This document shows positions 54,613-62,785 of a DNA stretch of 64,000 nt, piece by piece; the first letter of the stretch is position 1, and each line of letters opens with the position of its first letter. The stretch comes from a bacterium (GTDB taxonomy: Bacteria > Pseudomonadota > Alphaproteobacteria > Acetobacterales > Acetobacteraceae). The stretch covers positions 62,001-126,000 of the forward strand of contig JAMFRO010000084.1 of assembly GCA_026224825.1 (NCBI GenBank), in the 5' to 3' direction. The notes beneath the pieces are model-generated. The model was given only the letters and a program-made list of their open reading frames with translations, did no database searches and was not told the DNA's origin. The position numbers and the translations under genes were made by a program.

Positions 54613-56325
54613 TTAAATCCCGGGCCGCAGATCTACCCGGATCACATCGGCATGGTTATCCTCAACCCCCTCCTGCCAGCGCACGGAGCCGAACGGCCGG
54701 TCCAGCCGGCGCCGCACCGTGAGCGGCTTGCCTCCCATCTGAAACGCACTGGCATCGGCTTGGATCACCCGGTCCGCCTGGGTCATGCGCGAGCGCTGGT
54801 GCAAATAATCTCCCCAGGTCGGGCAATGGTAATGCTCCGTCCAAAGTGCGGGGTCGCCAATGTCGCGCGACAGCGACCAGGAAAACCCGCCGGTGCGCAG
54901 GCGGATGCTGCGGATTTTCTGCATCACCCCATAAAACGCCCGTGCCCGCGCCGGGTCCACGCGGTAGTCCAGTTCGATCACGATCGGCCCGCTGCGGGAT
55001 GTCAGGCGCAATTTCGTCTCGGGCAGGTCGAGCGATTCCGCCATATCGGCATCGTTGGGCGAGACGCTCGGCATGCGCAGCCACAGGCCGATGGCCGGCG
55101 TCAGCGCCACCGCGATACCTGATACGATGATCGCCGGGCCGATCCCATCGGCGGTGGCCATATGCCCCCAGGCCCAGGCACCAAGCGCCACCCCGCCGGT
55201 CATGGCCCCCTGGAAACCCGCCAGCACACGCGCCGTCACCCAGCGTGGTGCGGAGAGCTGCACGGCGATGTTGAACATGGCGATGACCAGCATCCACAAC
55301 GCCCCGGCCAGGAACAAGGCAGCACAGGTGAGATATACATTCCGGCTCAGGCCGATCACCACGATCATCGCACCGGTAATGAGCGCGCACATCCAAACCG
55401 CATGCTCGCCATCCATTCTGGTCCGCAATTGCGAGGTGAACAGCGCCCCGGTAACCGCGCCCACGCCATAAGCCCCGAGCAAAATCCCATAGGTTTCGGC
55501 ATTACCGGCCAGCAGGGTTTTGGCAATCAAGGGCATCAAAGCGGAGACCCCGGAGCTAGCGGTGGCGCTGACCGCCGTGCGGATCAGGATGATGCGGATC
55601 GGCTGGGAATGGAAGGAATAGCGCAACCCGGAGATAATGGCCCGGGCGATGCGTTCCGGCGGCAGGCGCGGCGGCACGGTTTTCAGGCGCCAGGCGGCAA
55701 ACACCAGGATGAGCGGGATATAGGCCAGGGCATTGGTGAGAAACGCCGCCACCGCGCCCAGTGCCGCCACCAGCAAGCCGCCTACCGCCGGGCCAAAACT
55801 GCGCGCCACATTATAGCTGATCGAGCCCAGCGCAATCGCGGCCGGGAGATTTTTCTTGCTCACCTGCTGGCCGATGGAGGATTGCCAGGCCGGGCTATAC
55901 AGCGCCACGCCAGAGCCGATGAGGAAGCAGAACGCCAGCAGCAGCCAGGGCGTGATAAGATGCAGCGCGGCACAGATGGTAAGCCCCACAGCACTGGCAC
56001 AGGCAAAACTCAGCCCCGCCAGTGCCACCTTGCGGCGGTCGAACATATCCGCAATCGCGCCGGCCGGCAGCGATACCAGCATCAACGGCAACATGCTGGC
56101 GGTCTGTACCAGCGCCACCTTGTCCGGCGCACTCGTCAGCCGCGTCATCGCCCAGGCCGCACCCACGCCCTGGATCAAACTGCCGAAATTGGACAGCACG
56201 CTGGCGGACCAGATCGCCCGGAACGTCTTCTCCCGCAGCGGGTCGAGAATGGACGGACGGACGGCATCCACGGGCGCTCCCGCATTATCGCTATTGCGGC
56301 CCGCCTGCCCCTCTATATCCGTCAT
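54613..56325 (-). CDS. MFS transporter of the enterobactin-exporter-like (MFS_3) group
   Basis: 570 residues from ATG at 56325 (GGAGGG 10 bp ahead; open further to 56400). Twelve-helix exporter core from about residue 30 (REKTFRAIWSASVLSNFGSLIQGVGAAWAM) with GAIADMFDRRKVALAG and PAWQSSIGQQV. The last ~130 residues form a soluble dimeric-barrel-like domain (IVIELDYRVDPARARAFYGVMQ ... WTEHYHCPTWGDYLHQ) found on this subfamily. The cargo is unknown. Confidence 0.85.
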   Translation of the reverse strand: MTDIEGQAGRNSDNAGAPVDAVRPSILDPLREKTFRAIWSASVLSNFGSLIQGVGAAWAMTRLTSAPDKVALVQTASMLPLMLVSLPAGAIADMFDRRKVALAGLSFACASAVGLTICAALHLITPWLLLAFCFLIGSGVALYSPAWQSSIGQQVSKKNLPAAIALGSISYNVARSFGPAVGGLLVAALGAVAAFLTNALAYIPLILVFAAWRLKTVPPRLPPERIARAIISGLRYSFHSQPIRIILIRTAVSATASSGVSALMPLIAKTLLAGNAETYGILLGAYGVGAVTGALFTSQLRTRMDGEHAVWMCALITGAMIVVIGLSRNVYLTCAALFLAGALWMLVIAMFNIAVQLSAPRWVTARVLAGFQGAMTGGVALGAWAWGHMATADGIGPAIIVSGIAVALTPAIGLWLRMPSVSPNDADMAESLDLPETKLRLTSRSGPIVIELDYRVDPARARAFYGVMQKIRSIRLRTGGFSWSLSRDIGDPALWTEHYHCPTWGDYLHQRSRMTQADRVIQADASAFQMGGKPLTVRRRLDRPFGSVRWQEGVEDNHADVIRVDLRPGI

Positions 56326-56433
56326 AAATCGCATCCCTCCGCCGGCAAGCCGTTCCGCCGCCCATTGCCGGCGAGTATCCTCGCTATTGCCTGCGCTCAC
56401 AACACACGAGCAGCCGGCTGACCCAAACCAGCG

Positions 56434-57051
56434 TCAGTTCGGCTTGCCAAATTCCGTATCGATAATCAGCTCCACGTTGGGGCCGAGAACGGATGGCAGG
56501 CCAAAGTCCGCCGTTTTAAGCGTTGTGGTGGCTTCGGCGCCGATGCGCGGATGGCCCATGAAGCCCTTTCCCGCGCCTATGAGTTCAACATTGAAAGTCA
56601 AAGGCACCGTCTTCCCGAGCAGGGTGAAATTCCCTTCAACCAGAGCATGAGTCGCGTCGATTTTCACAAAACGCGTCGAGATGAATTTTGCCTGCGGAAA
56701 TTTTTTGCTGTCCAGATATTCCGGCCCAGCCAGTTCCGCCGCGAAGCCGGCTACGGGCGTCGTGATCGACGCGGTGTTCACTGTTGCCGCCAGCGTGTCG
56801 GCGGTGGCGTCGGTATCCCAGTGCAGCTTTCCTTCAACCTGGTTAAACCGGAAAACGCTCATGGAATAGCCAATATGCAAAACCTTGGCGATGACGGCGG
56901 TGTGGTCAGGGTCGAGCCCATAATCTCCCGCCGGTGCAAGGCTGGCATCGGGCTGGCCGGCATATACCCCCGGGGGCAACTGAGCGCGGGCCATGCTGAT
57001 GGGGTAGATCGCGGCCGCTATTGCCAATGCGGTTAAGAGCGGCTTCCTCAT
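56434..57051 (-). CDS. YceI-family periplasmic lipid-binding-fold protein
   Basis: 205 residues from ATG at 57051. Signal peptide ending SMARAQ. YceI lipocalin-like barrel: YGLDPDHTAVIAKVLHIGYS, FRFNQVEGKLHWD and PEYLDSKKFPQAKFIST. Members bind isoprenoid-type lipids and respond to stress. 33 bp separate its stop from unrelated sequence before the MFS gene. Confidence 0.9.
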   Translation of the reverse strand: MRKPLLTALAIAAAIYPISMARAQLPPGVYAGQPDASLAPAGDYGLDPDHTAVIAKVLHIGYSMSVFRFNQVEGKLHWDTDATADTLAATVNTASITTPVAGFAAELAGPEYLDSKKFPQAKFISTRFVKIDATHALVEGNFTLLGKTVPLTFNVELIGAGKGFMGHPRIGAEATTTLKTADFGLPSVLGPNVELIIDTEFGKPN

Positions 57052-57121
57052 GTCCTTCTCCTTGGATCGTTCCCTGTTCCTTGGGGTACCAAAAGCGTTT
57101 GCGCTGGGCAACCATCCCACG

Positions 57122-57168
57122 CCATGTGCTAATGGCGCCCTGTGCTGACGGCCCATGTGCTAACGGCT
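57122..57168. repeat. Three imperfect ~16-bp tandem units
   Basis: CCATGTGCTAATGGCG, CCCTGTGCTGACGGC and CCATGTGCTAACGGCT follow each other in the 272-bp gap between the divergent YceI and SDR genes. Possibly a regulator-binding array; otherwise this gap shows only an AAAGGAGC ribosome site before the SDR. Confidence 0.6.
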
Positions 57169-57323
57169 CATTTGTGGCATCCGCGTGACAACCGCCCACC
57201 GTCACAGTTCATCGCAAACCGGGCATAATACTGCCCCAAACCTGCCACATACTCCCCCGACACAGGACATGTGCCGCTTGAAGCAGCGGTGCTGTGGGCC
57301 AACATACCGGCAAAGGAGCAAAC

Positions 57324-57776
57324 ATGGGTGTCTATCTCATCACCGGCGGCGCGCACGGTATTGGCGCCGAGATCGCCAGGCGGCTGCATGGTGCGGGCAA
57401 CTCCATATTGTTTGCGGATATCCAACGCGTGGCTCTGCCCGGCGTACGCAGTGTCATTTGCGACCTCTCGGATGAGGCGCAGATCGCCAGCCTGATGTTC
57501 GGGGTGGAGGCCGTGGAAGGACGGCTGGACGGGATCGTCTGCCATGCCCCGGATGACGTGGATTTTGCCAGCACCGGCCTGCTCATCAACGCCGCCGCCG
57601 GGCTGCTGCGCCAGCCGCGCGGTGCCGCCGTGGCGGTGCATCACGGCGGGCCGGCGGCGCTGCCTGCCCTCACCCGCAACCTCGCCCGCGACCTGGGCCC
57701 GGAAATCCGCGTCGACTGTATCGCGCCCTGCGGCACGGAGCATATCGACAATCTCGCCGCCTATCTTCTGGGCTAA
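57324..57776 (+). CDS. Degenerate short-chain dehydrogenase (SDR) lacking the catalytic Tyr-Lys
   Basis: 150 residues from ATG at 57324 after AAAGGAGC; normal SDRs are ~240-260. The N-terminal nucleotide loop is intact (LITGGAHGIGAEIARRL), and the end of the fold is recognisable (LTRNLARDLGPEIRVDCIAPCG). The middle, including the active-site Ser and YxxxK, is missing or replaced (VHHGGPAALPAL). The reading frame is clean, so this may be a non-catalytic NAD-binding protein rather than a pseudogene. Confidence 0.7.
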   Translation: MGVYLITGGAHGIGAEIARRLHGAGNSILFADIQRVALPGVRSVICDLSDEAQIASLMFGVEAVEGRLDGIVCHAPDDVDFASTGLLINAAAGLLRQPRGAAVAVHHGGPAALPALTRNLARDLGPEIRVDCIAPCGTEHIDNLAAYLLG

Positions 57777-58693
57777 ACCACCGCCGTAGCGCTTGGTATG
57801 GCGCTGGCGGCTGCTTTGGGCTGCCAGCGTTTGAGCGGGCGCTGGGCCAAAGCGACCATCGTATAGGACACCAGCATCAGCAGCAGCCACGCCAGCAATT
57901 TTTGTAGCTGCACGATATGCCAATGCGCCGCCTGATTAGGGTAGCGCCAGACATCGGCGAAAGAGCCGATATTTTCCGCGAACCAGATGAATAGTGCCGT
58001 GAGGAAAAAGCCCAGCAGCAGCGGCATGGAACGGTGGCGGCGCCAGGGACAAAAATAAATCTTCGTGCGGCCGAACAGCACGCATACAGCCGCCAGCAGG
58101 TACAGCCTTAAATCCGGGATAAAATGGCAGGTGAAGAAATTCAAATAGATTGCCACGGCCACGCAGGTTAGTGCCGGCAACGCCGGGTGACGAGCGAAGC
58201 GGAAATCCAGCAGCCGCCAGATACGGAACAGATAAGAACCGATGGCCGCGTACATGAAGCCGGTGAAGAGCGGCACGTGGCCGATGCGCAGAAAACTGGG
58301 CTCGGGATAAACCCAGGCGCCGATGGCGGTTTTGAAAATCTCCATCGCCATGCCGGTAACATGGAAGATGAAGATGATGCGCGCTTCGGTGAAACTCTCC
58401 AGCCGCCAATAAAGCATACCAACCTGGATGAGCAGCGCCGCACCGAACAGGAAATCGAGCCGCGGCAAAGCAGCATGCACCGGGTAGATGAGGCTGGTAA
58501 GTATGATGAGCCCCAGCAGCGCCGCACCGAACAGGCAAGCCCAGCCTTGCTTGAGGCCGAAGCGGAGGAATTCATAAGCCCCGGTGGCAAGCGGACCCCG
58601 TGCCAACGCAGCCGCGCCCAGCCGTCGTTCCCATCCTAGGGCGCGGGCAAGAAACGGCCATTCGGCGGTGCTTGTTCTTATATCTTCGGCCAC
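57773..58693 (-). CDS. DUF817-family membrane protein
   Basis: 306 residues from GTG at 58693. About nine hydrophobic segments. Family-type strings: FLRFGLKQGWACLFGAALL, HVTGMAMEIFKTAIGAWVYPEP and HVPLFTGFMYAAIGSYL. Function unknown. It ends 4 bp into the convergent SDR gene and is divergent from the PadR gene. Confidence 0.83.
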   Translation of the reverse strand: MAEDIRTSTAEWPFLARALGWERRLGAAALARGPLATGAYEFLRFGLKQGWACLFGAALLGLIILTSLIYPVHAALPRLDFLFGAALLIQVGMLYWRLESFTEARIIFIFHVTGMAMEIFKTAIGAWVYPEPSFLRIGHVPLFTGFMYAAIGSYLFRIWRLLDFRFARHPALPALTCVAVAIYLNFFTCHFIPDLRLYLLAAVCVLFGRTKIYFCPWRRHRSMPLLLGFFLTALFIWFAENIGSFADVWRYPNQAAHWHIVQLQKLLAWLLLMLVSYTMVALAQRPLKRWQPKAAASAIPSATAVV

Positions 58694-58730
58694 ATTGCCC
58701 TTTTGCCAGAATCACGGAAAAAGAAAACAT

Positions 58731-58761
58731 TTGACTTAGATTGTATTTAGATATATCTAAA
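58731..58761 (+). promoter_or_regulatory. PadR operon promoter with a 16-bp palindrome over the -10
   Basis: TTGACT (58731-58736), 17 bp, TATCTA (58754-58759). The perfect palindrome TTTAGATATATCTAAA (58746-58761) covers the -10 box, the ideal place for autorepression by the PadR protein encoded 30 bp downstream. Confidence 0.75.
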
Positions 58762-58790
58762 CTGTATCTGAAACGCAGTTAGGAGTAAAA

Positions 58791-59354
58791 ATGCGTATTT
58801 TCAAACACTTAATCGAACACCATCGTGAGGGGCACGGCCACCGCCGCTTCATGCGAGGCGAGGGGCATGATCATCACCGCCATTTCGGCCGTGGCGGGCG
58901 GGTTGCCCGCTTCCTGGAACATGGCGATCTGCGCCTGCTGGTGCTGCACCTCATTGGTGAAGCCCCGCGCCATGGCTATGAGCTGATCAAGGCCGTGGAA
59001 GATCTCACCGGTGGCGCCTATGCGCCGAGCCCGGGCGTCATCTACCCCACTTTGACCATGCTCGAAGAGCTGGGGCAGGCCGAAGCCGCCGCCGAAGGCA
59101 CCAAAAAGCTCTATAGCATCACCGATGCCGGGCGCGCGGCTCTGGCCGAAAGCAAGCCGGTGCTGGACACCATATTGGCCCGTCTGGCCGGCAGCACGGG
59201 GGGGCGGGAACATGCCGTGCCGGTGCTACGCGCCATGGAAAACGTGAAGACCGCTTTGCGCCTGAAACTGGGCGGCCGCGCCGCCTCGGCCGAGAGCATG
59301 CGCCGCATCGCCGACGCCCTGGACGAACTCGCCCGCAAAATCGAGGATTTTTGA
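58791..59354 (+). CDS. PadR-family regulator with a His-rich N-terminus
   Basis: 187 residues, ATG after TTAGGAGT. Residues 9-32 hold ten His (HHREGHGHRRF..GEGHDHHRH), a likely metal-binding tail like that of the E. coli Ni/Fe-responsive regulator YqjI. The winged helix follows: DLRLLVLHLIGEAPRHGYELIKAVEDLTGGAYAPS-type sequence, GVIYPTLTMLEELG and KKLYSITDAG. It probably senses a metal and represses its own operon. Confidence 0.88.
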   Translation: MRIFKHLIEHHREGHGHRRFMRGEGHDHHRHFGRGGRVARFLEHGDLRLLVLHLIGEAPRHGYELIKAVEDLTGGAYAPSPGVIYPTLTMLEELGQAEAAAEGTKKLYSITDAGRAALAESKPVLDTILARLAGSTGGREHAVPVLRAMENVKTALRLKLGGRAASAESMRRIADALDELARKIEDF

Positions 59355-59358
59355 TCCC

Positions 59359-59664
59359 ATGCAGACGCAAGCCATCATTCTCACCCGCCAAGCGCCCGAA
59401 TTTATCGACGCGCTCTGCACCCATTTCGCCGCGGACCATGCGCGTTATGTGCAGCATGACACTGCGGCGGCGGGGCTGATCACCCTGCCCGGCAACGGCG
59501 CCTGCCTGCTGCATGCGCAGGCTGACAGCCTGATACTGGAGCTGCAGGCGCCTGAGGAAAACACCGCCGCTCTGGCCGATTTCCTCACCCGCCACATCCG
59601 CCGCCTGCCGCAGGGGCACGCATTGAGCGTCATCTGGCGCGCAACAACAGGAGCAACCGCATGA
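59359..59664 (+). CDS. DUF2218-like small protein, first of two
   Basis: 101 residues. The pattern of an N-terminal helix (EFIDALCTHFAADHARYV), a strand pair with ITLPGNGACLLHAQADSLILEL, and a closing LPQGHALSVIWRA resembles the DUF2218 protein encoded next, so it looks like a diverged duplicate. It is 4 bp after the PadR stop and ATGA-coupled to the next gene. Confidence 0.7.
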   Translation: MQTQAIILTRQAPEFIDALCTHFAADHARYVQHDTAAAGLITLPGNGACLLHAQADSLILELQAPEENTAALADFLTRHIRRLPQGHALSVIWRATTGATA

Positions 59665-59942
59665 ACGCCACCACCAGTATCCCCACCCCCAATGCCAAGC
59701 GCTATCTCGGGCAGTTCGTAAAACATTTCGCGCATAAACTGCCCTTCGTGCGGCACGAGACCAACGAGCATGGCGAGGTCGCGTTTTCCTCCGGCCTGTG
59801 CACGCTCGATGCCGATGACACCCGCCTCTCCATCATCGTGAATGCCGGTTCGCCGGAAGAGATCGACCAGTTGAAAGATGTGGTGGACCGGCATCTGGTT
59901 CGCTTCGCCTTCCGCGAGGACATCGCCATCAACTGGAGTTAA
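59661..59942 (+). CDS. DUF2218-family protein
   Basis: 93 residues. Family wording: NAKRYLGQFVKHFAHKLPF, AFSSGLCTLDADDTRLSIIV and VVDRHLVRFAFREDIAINW. DUF2218 genes are often seen near metal or siderophore genes and PadR regulators; function unproven. Start overlaps the previous TGA. Confidence 0.85.
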   Translation: MNATTSIPTPNAKRYLGQFVKHFAHKLPFVRHETNEHGEVAFSSGLCTLDADDTRLSIIVNAGSPEEIDQLKDVVDRHLVRFAFREDIAINWS

Positions 59943-59968
59943 GGCGCTTTCGGTGCTACCCGCGCGGC

Positions 59969-60622
59969 GTGAAAAGAATTTTCCGCTCCGCACCGGTTCA
60001 GCACTTCATCGCCTGGGTGCTGGCGCTTTATGTCCGGCTGGTGATGGTCAGCCAGCGCTGGCGGATCGTGGGGGATGAAAACCTGCGGCTCCTGGCCGGA
60101 GACGCCCCGTTCATCGCGGTATACTGGCATGAGACGCTGCCCAGCATCCCCATTCTGCTCCGCCGCGCGCGGGCAGCGGGGATGACACGCCAGGCCATGG
60201 GGCTGGCCAGCCGGCACCGCGATGGGCGGCTGGTGGCCTATATTCTGCAAAACCTCGGGCTGGAGCAGGTGGCGGGTTCCACCAGCAAGGGTGGTCCGGC
60301 GGGCTTACGCGGCTTGGCGCAGGCGCTGGCGGCGGGCAAACACGTCACCCTCACCCCGGACGGCCCGCGCGGCCCGCGCCGCAGCGCGGCCCCCGGCGTG
60401 GCGCAGCTCGCGGCTTTAACCGGCGCGCGCGTACTGCCCTGCGGTGTGCATATCTCGCGCGCCGTTACACTTAACTCCTGGGACCGCATGCGCCTGCCTT
60501 TGCCCTTCGGGCGCGGCGTGCTGGTGGTGGGCGCGCCCATCACCCTGGGCGACGATTGGCAGGCCGGGCTCGCGGAGATCAATGCGGCTTTGAACATTGT
60601 TCAAAAACGGGCTGAGACATGA
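59969..60622 (+). CDS. Lysophospholipid acyltransferase-like protein (DUF374)
   Basis: 217 residues from GTG at 59969. The N-terminal hydrophobic segment is followed by YWHETLPSIPILL, MGLASRHRDGRLVAYIL and the TPDGPRGPRR motif typical of DUF374. Members often sit beside waaA and lpxK and may acylate lipid A or its carriers. It overlaps waaA by 4 bp. Confidence 0.87.
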   Translation: MKRIFRSAPVQHFIAWVLALYVRLVMVSQRWRIVGDENLRLLAGDAPFIAVYWHETLPSIPILLRRARAAGMTRQAMGLASRHRDGRLVAYILQNLGLEQVAGSTSKGGPAGLRGLAQALAAGKHVTLTPDGPRGPRRSAAPGVAQLAALTGARVLPCGVHISRAVTLNSWDRMRLPLPFGRGVLVVGAPITLGDDWQAGLAEINAALNIVQKRAET

Positions 60623-61836
60623 TGCTCCGCCTCTACGCCGCCGCCACCAGCCTGGCCCCACCGGTATTGCGGCGGATGTTGCGCAAGCGCGTGGCCACGG
60701 GCAAGGAAATCGCCGCCCGTTTGCCCGAGCGCGAGGGCATCACCGCCCTGCCCCGCCCCGGCGGCAAACTCATCTGGGTGCATGCCGCCAGCAACGGTGA
60801 GACCATGAGCGTGCTGCCGGTGCTGCACGCTCTGGCTGGGCAGGCGAACATCCTGCTCACCACCGGCACAATCACCTCCGCCAGACTGGCCGAGACCCGC
60901 CTGCCCGCCGGCGCCATCCACCAATTCGTGCCGCTCGACGTGCCCGCCTGGGTCTCCCGCTTTCTCACCCATTGGCGCCCGGACGCGGCGGTGTTTCTGG
61001 AAAGCGAGATCTGGCCCAACATTCTGCGCGCCTGCGATGCGCGCGGCATCCCGCGCCTGCTCATCAACGCCCGCATGTCCGACACCTCGGCCCGCAACTG
61101 GCGCCGCCTGCCCGGCATGGCCCGCACCCTGCTCGGCGGGTTCCGCGCCGTACTGGCGCAATCCGCCGGCGATGCGGCAAAAATCCGCACCCTGGGTGTG
61201 GAGGTGCAGGAATGGGGCAACCTCAAATTTTTCACCGACCCTTTGCCGGTGGACGAAACCGCTCTGGCCACACTGCAAGCGCAAATCCCCGGCCCCTGCT
61301 GGCTCGCCGCCAGCACCCACCCCGGCGAGGAGGAAATCTGCGCCGCCGCGCATGACCTGCTTCTCGCAAAATTCCCAGATCTGATCACCATCATCGTCCC
61401 GCGCCACCCCGGGCGAGGGGCTGCCGTCGCCGCCATCTGCGGTAACGCCCCGCGCCGTTCACAGCACCAACCGCCCGTGCCCGGCAAAATCTACGTGGCG
61501 GACACGCTCGGCGAGCTGGGCCTGTTCTTCCGCGCCGCTCCTTTTGCCTTCATCGGCAATTCCCTGGTCGGCTTCGGCGGGCATAACATCATCGAGCCCG
61601 CGCTCCTCGCCCGGCCCGTGCTCTCCGGCCCGCATCTGGAAAACTTCGAGGAACCCGCAGCACTTTTGCGCGCAGCCGGGATGCTGGTGGAGGTTACCGA
61701 CGCCGCCACCCTCGCCGCCGCCGCCGCCGCCTGGCTCACCACCCCGCCCAACGGCATGGCAGCCACCGCGTGTTTTGCCGCGACAGCGCAATTGCCTCTT
61801 CGCGTCGCCGGGCTCATCATGGCGCAACTGCCATGA
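60619..61836 (+). CDS. waaA: 3-deoxy-D-manno-octulosonic acid (Kdo) transferase
   Basis: 405 residues. WaaA attaches Kdo to lipid IVA at the inner membrane. Signatures: LIWVHAASNGETMSVLPVL, VFLESEIWPNILRACDARGIPRLLINARMS and GFGGHNIIEPALLARPVLSGPH. Its TGA is at 61834-61836, just before lpxK. Confidence 0.95.
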   Translation: MMLRLYAAATSLAPPVLRRMLRKRVATGKEIAARLPEREGITALPRPGGKLIWVHAASNGETMSVLPVLHALAGQANILLTTGTITSARLAETRLPAGAIHQFVPLDVPAWVSRFLTHWRPDAAVFLESEIWPNILRACDARGIPRLLINARMSDTSARNWRRLPGMARTLLGGFRAVLAQSAGDAAKIRTLGVEVQEWGNLKFFTDPLPVDETALATLQAQIPGPCWLAASTHPGEEEICAAAHDLLLAKFPDLITIIVPRHPGRGAAVAAICGNAPRRSQHQPPVPGKIYVADTLGELGLFFRAAPFAFIGNSLVGFGGHNIIEPALLARPVLSGPHLENFEEPAALLRAAGMLVEVTDAATLAAAAAAWLTTPPNGMAATACFAATAQLPLRVAGLIMAQLP

Positions 61837-61843
61837 AAGCACC

Positions 61844-62785
61844 ATGAAAGCACCTCGTTTCTGGACGCAACGCGGCCTGGCCGCCCAGGCCCTGCGTCCC
61901 TTCAGCCTCATCACCCGCATCGCCACGGCGCAGCGTATGCGTAAACGCGGCGTGTCGCTGGGCATCAAAACCATCTGCATCGGCAATGCCGGGGTCGGTG
62001 GCGCCGGCAAAACCATGGTGGTGCTGGACATCCTCCGCCGCCTGAAACCCAACCCTTACGGCCTCACCCGCGGCTATGGCGGCACGCAGGCCGGCCCGCT
62101 GCTGGTGGACCGCGGCCAGCATGAGGCCGTGGATGTCGGCGACGAAGCCATGCTGCTCGCCGCCGTCGCCCCCACCGTGGTGGCGCACGACCGCGCCGCC
62201 GGTGCCCGCCTCGCTTTGGCCGAAGGGGCCAGCGCCATCGTGATGGATGACGGGCTGCAAAACCCCTCCGTGCAGAAAACGCTTTCACTCCTGGTCATCG
62301 ATGGCGGCTACGGCTTCGGCAACGGCCTGCTCCTGCCCGCCGGCCCCTTGCGCGAGCCGGTGCGCGCCGCCGCCGCCCGCTGCCAGGCCGCCGTGCTCAT
62401 CGGCGCGGATGAAACCGGGGCGCTGGCCCTGCTCCCCCCCGGCCTGCCGGTGTACCGCGCCGAGCTGCAGCCGCTCTGCGCCGAATCCCTCGCCCGCCGC
62501 CCGGTCATCGCCTTCGCCGGCATCGGCCGCCCGGAGAAGTTTTTCCGCTCCGTTCTCGCTCTGGGGGCCGAGCTGGTGGATACGCACTCGTATCCCGACC
62601 ACCATGTCTATTCCGCGCGCGATATCACCTCGCTGCTCGGCCAGACCTCCTCCACCGGCGCAAAACTCGTGACCACGGCTAAGGATTACGTAAAACTCCC
62701 GCCAAGCTTACGCGCCGCCTGCCTCGTGGTGCAGGCCCGGCTCACCTGGGAAGACGAAGCCGCCTGGGAAAATCTGCTGAAATGA
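61844..62785 (+). CDS. lpxK: Tetraacyldisaccharide 4'-kinase
   Basis: 313 residues from ATG at 61844. Walker A GNAGVGGAGKT at 47-57, then YGLTRGYGG, VGDEAMLLA and VMDDGLQNPSVQK. It phosphorylates lipid A precursor at the inner membrane. An 11-bp duplication, CCATGAAAGCA twice (61832-61853), puts a dead out-of-frame ATG in the waaA stop just ahead of the real start. Confidence 0.95.
   Translation: MKAPRFWTQRGLAAQALRPFSLITRIATAQRMRKRGVSLGIKTICIGNAGVGGAGKTMVVLDILRRLKPNPYGLTRGYGGTQAGPLLVDRGQHEAVDVGDEAMLLAAVAPTVVAHDRAAGARLALAEGASAIVMDDGLQNPSVQKTLSLLVIDGGYGFGNGLLLPAGPLREPVRAAAARCQAAVLIGADETGALALLPPGLPVYRAELQPLCAESLARRPVIAFAGIGRPEKFFRSVLALGAELVDTHSYPDHHVYSARDITSLLGQTSSTGAKLVTTAKDYVKLPPSLRAACLVVQARLTWEDEAAWENLLK

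Noticed and set aside
55162-56421. 419-codon frame opposite the MFS gene
   Set aside because: His/Gln/Arg-rich shadow of a conserved transporter.
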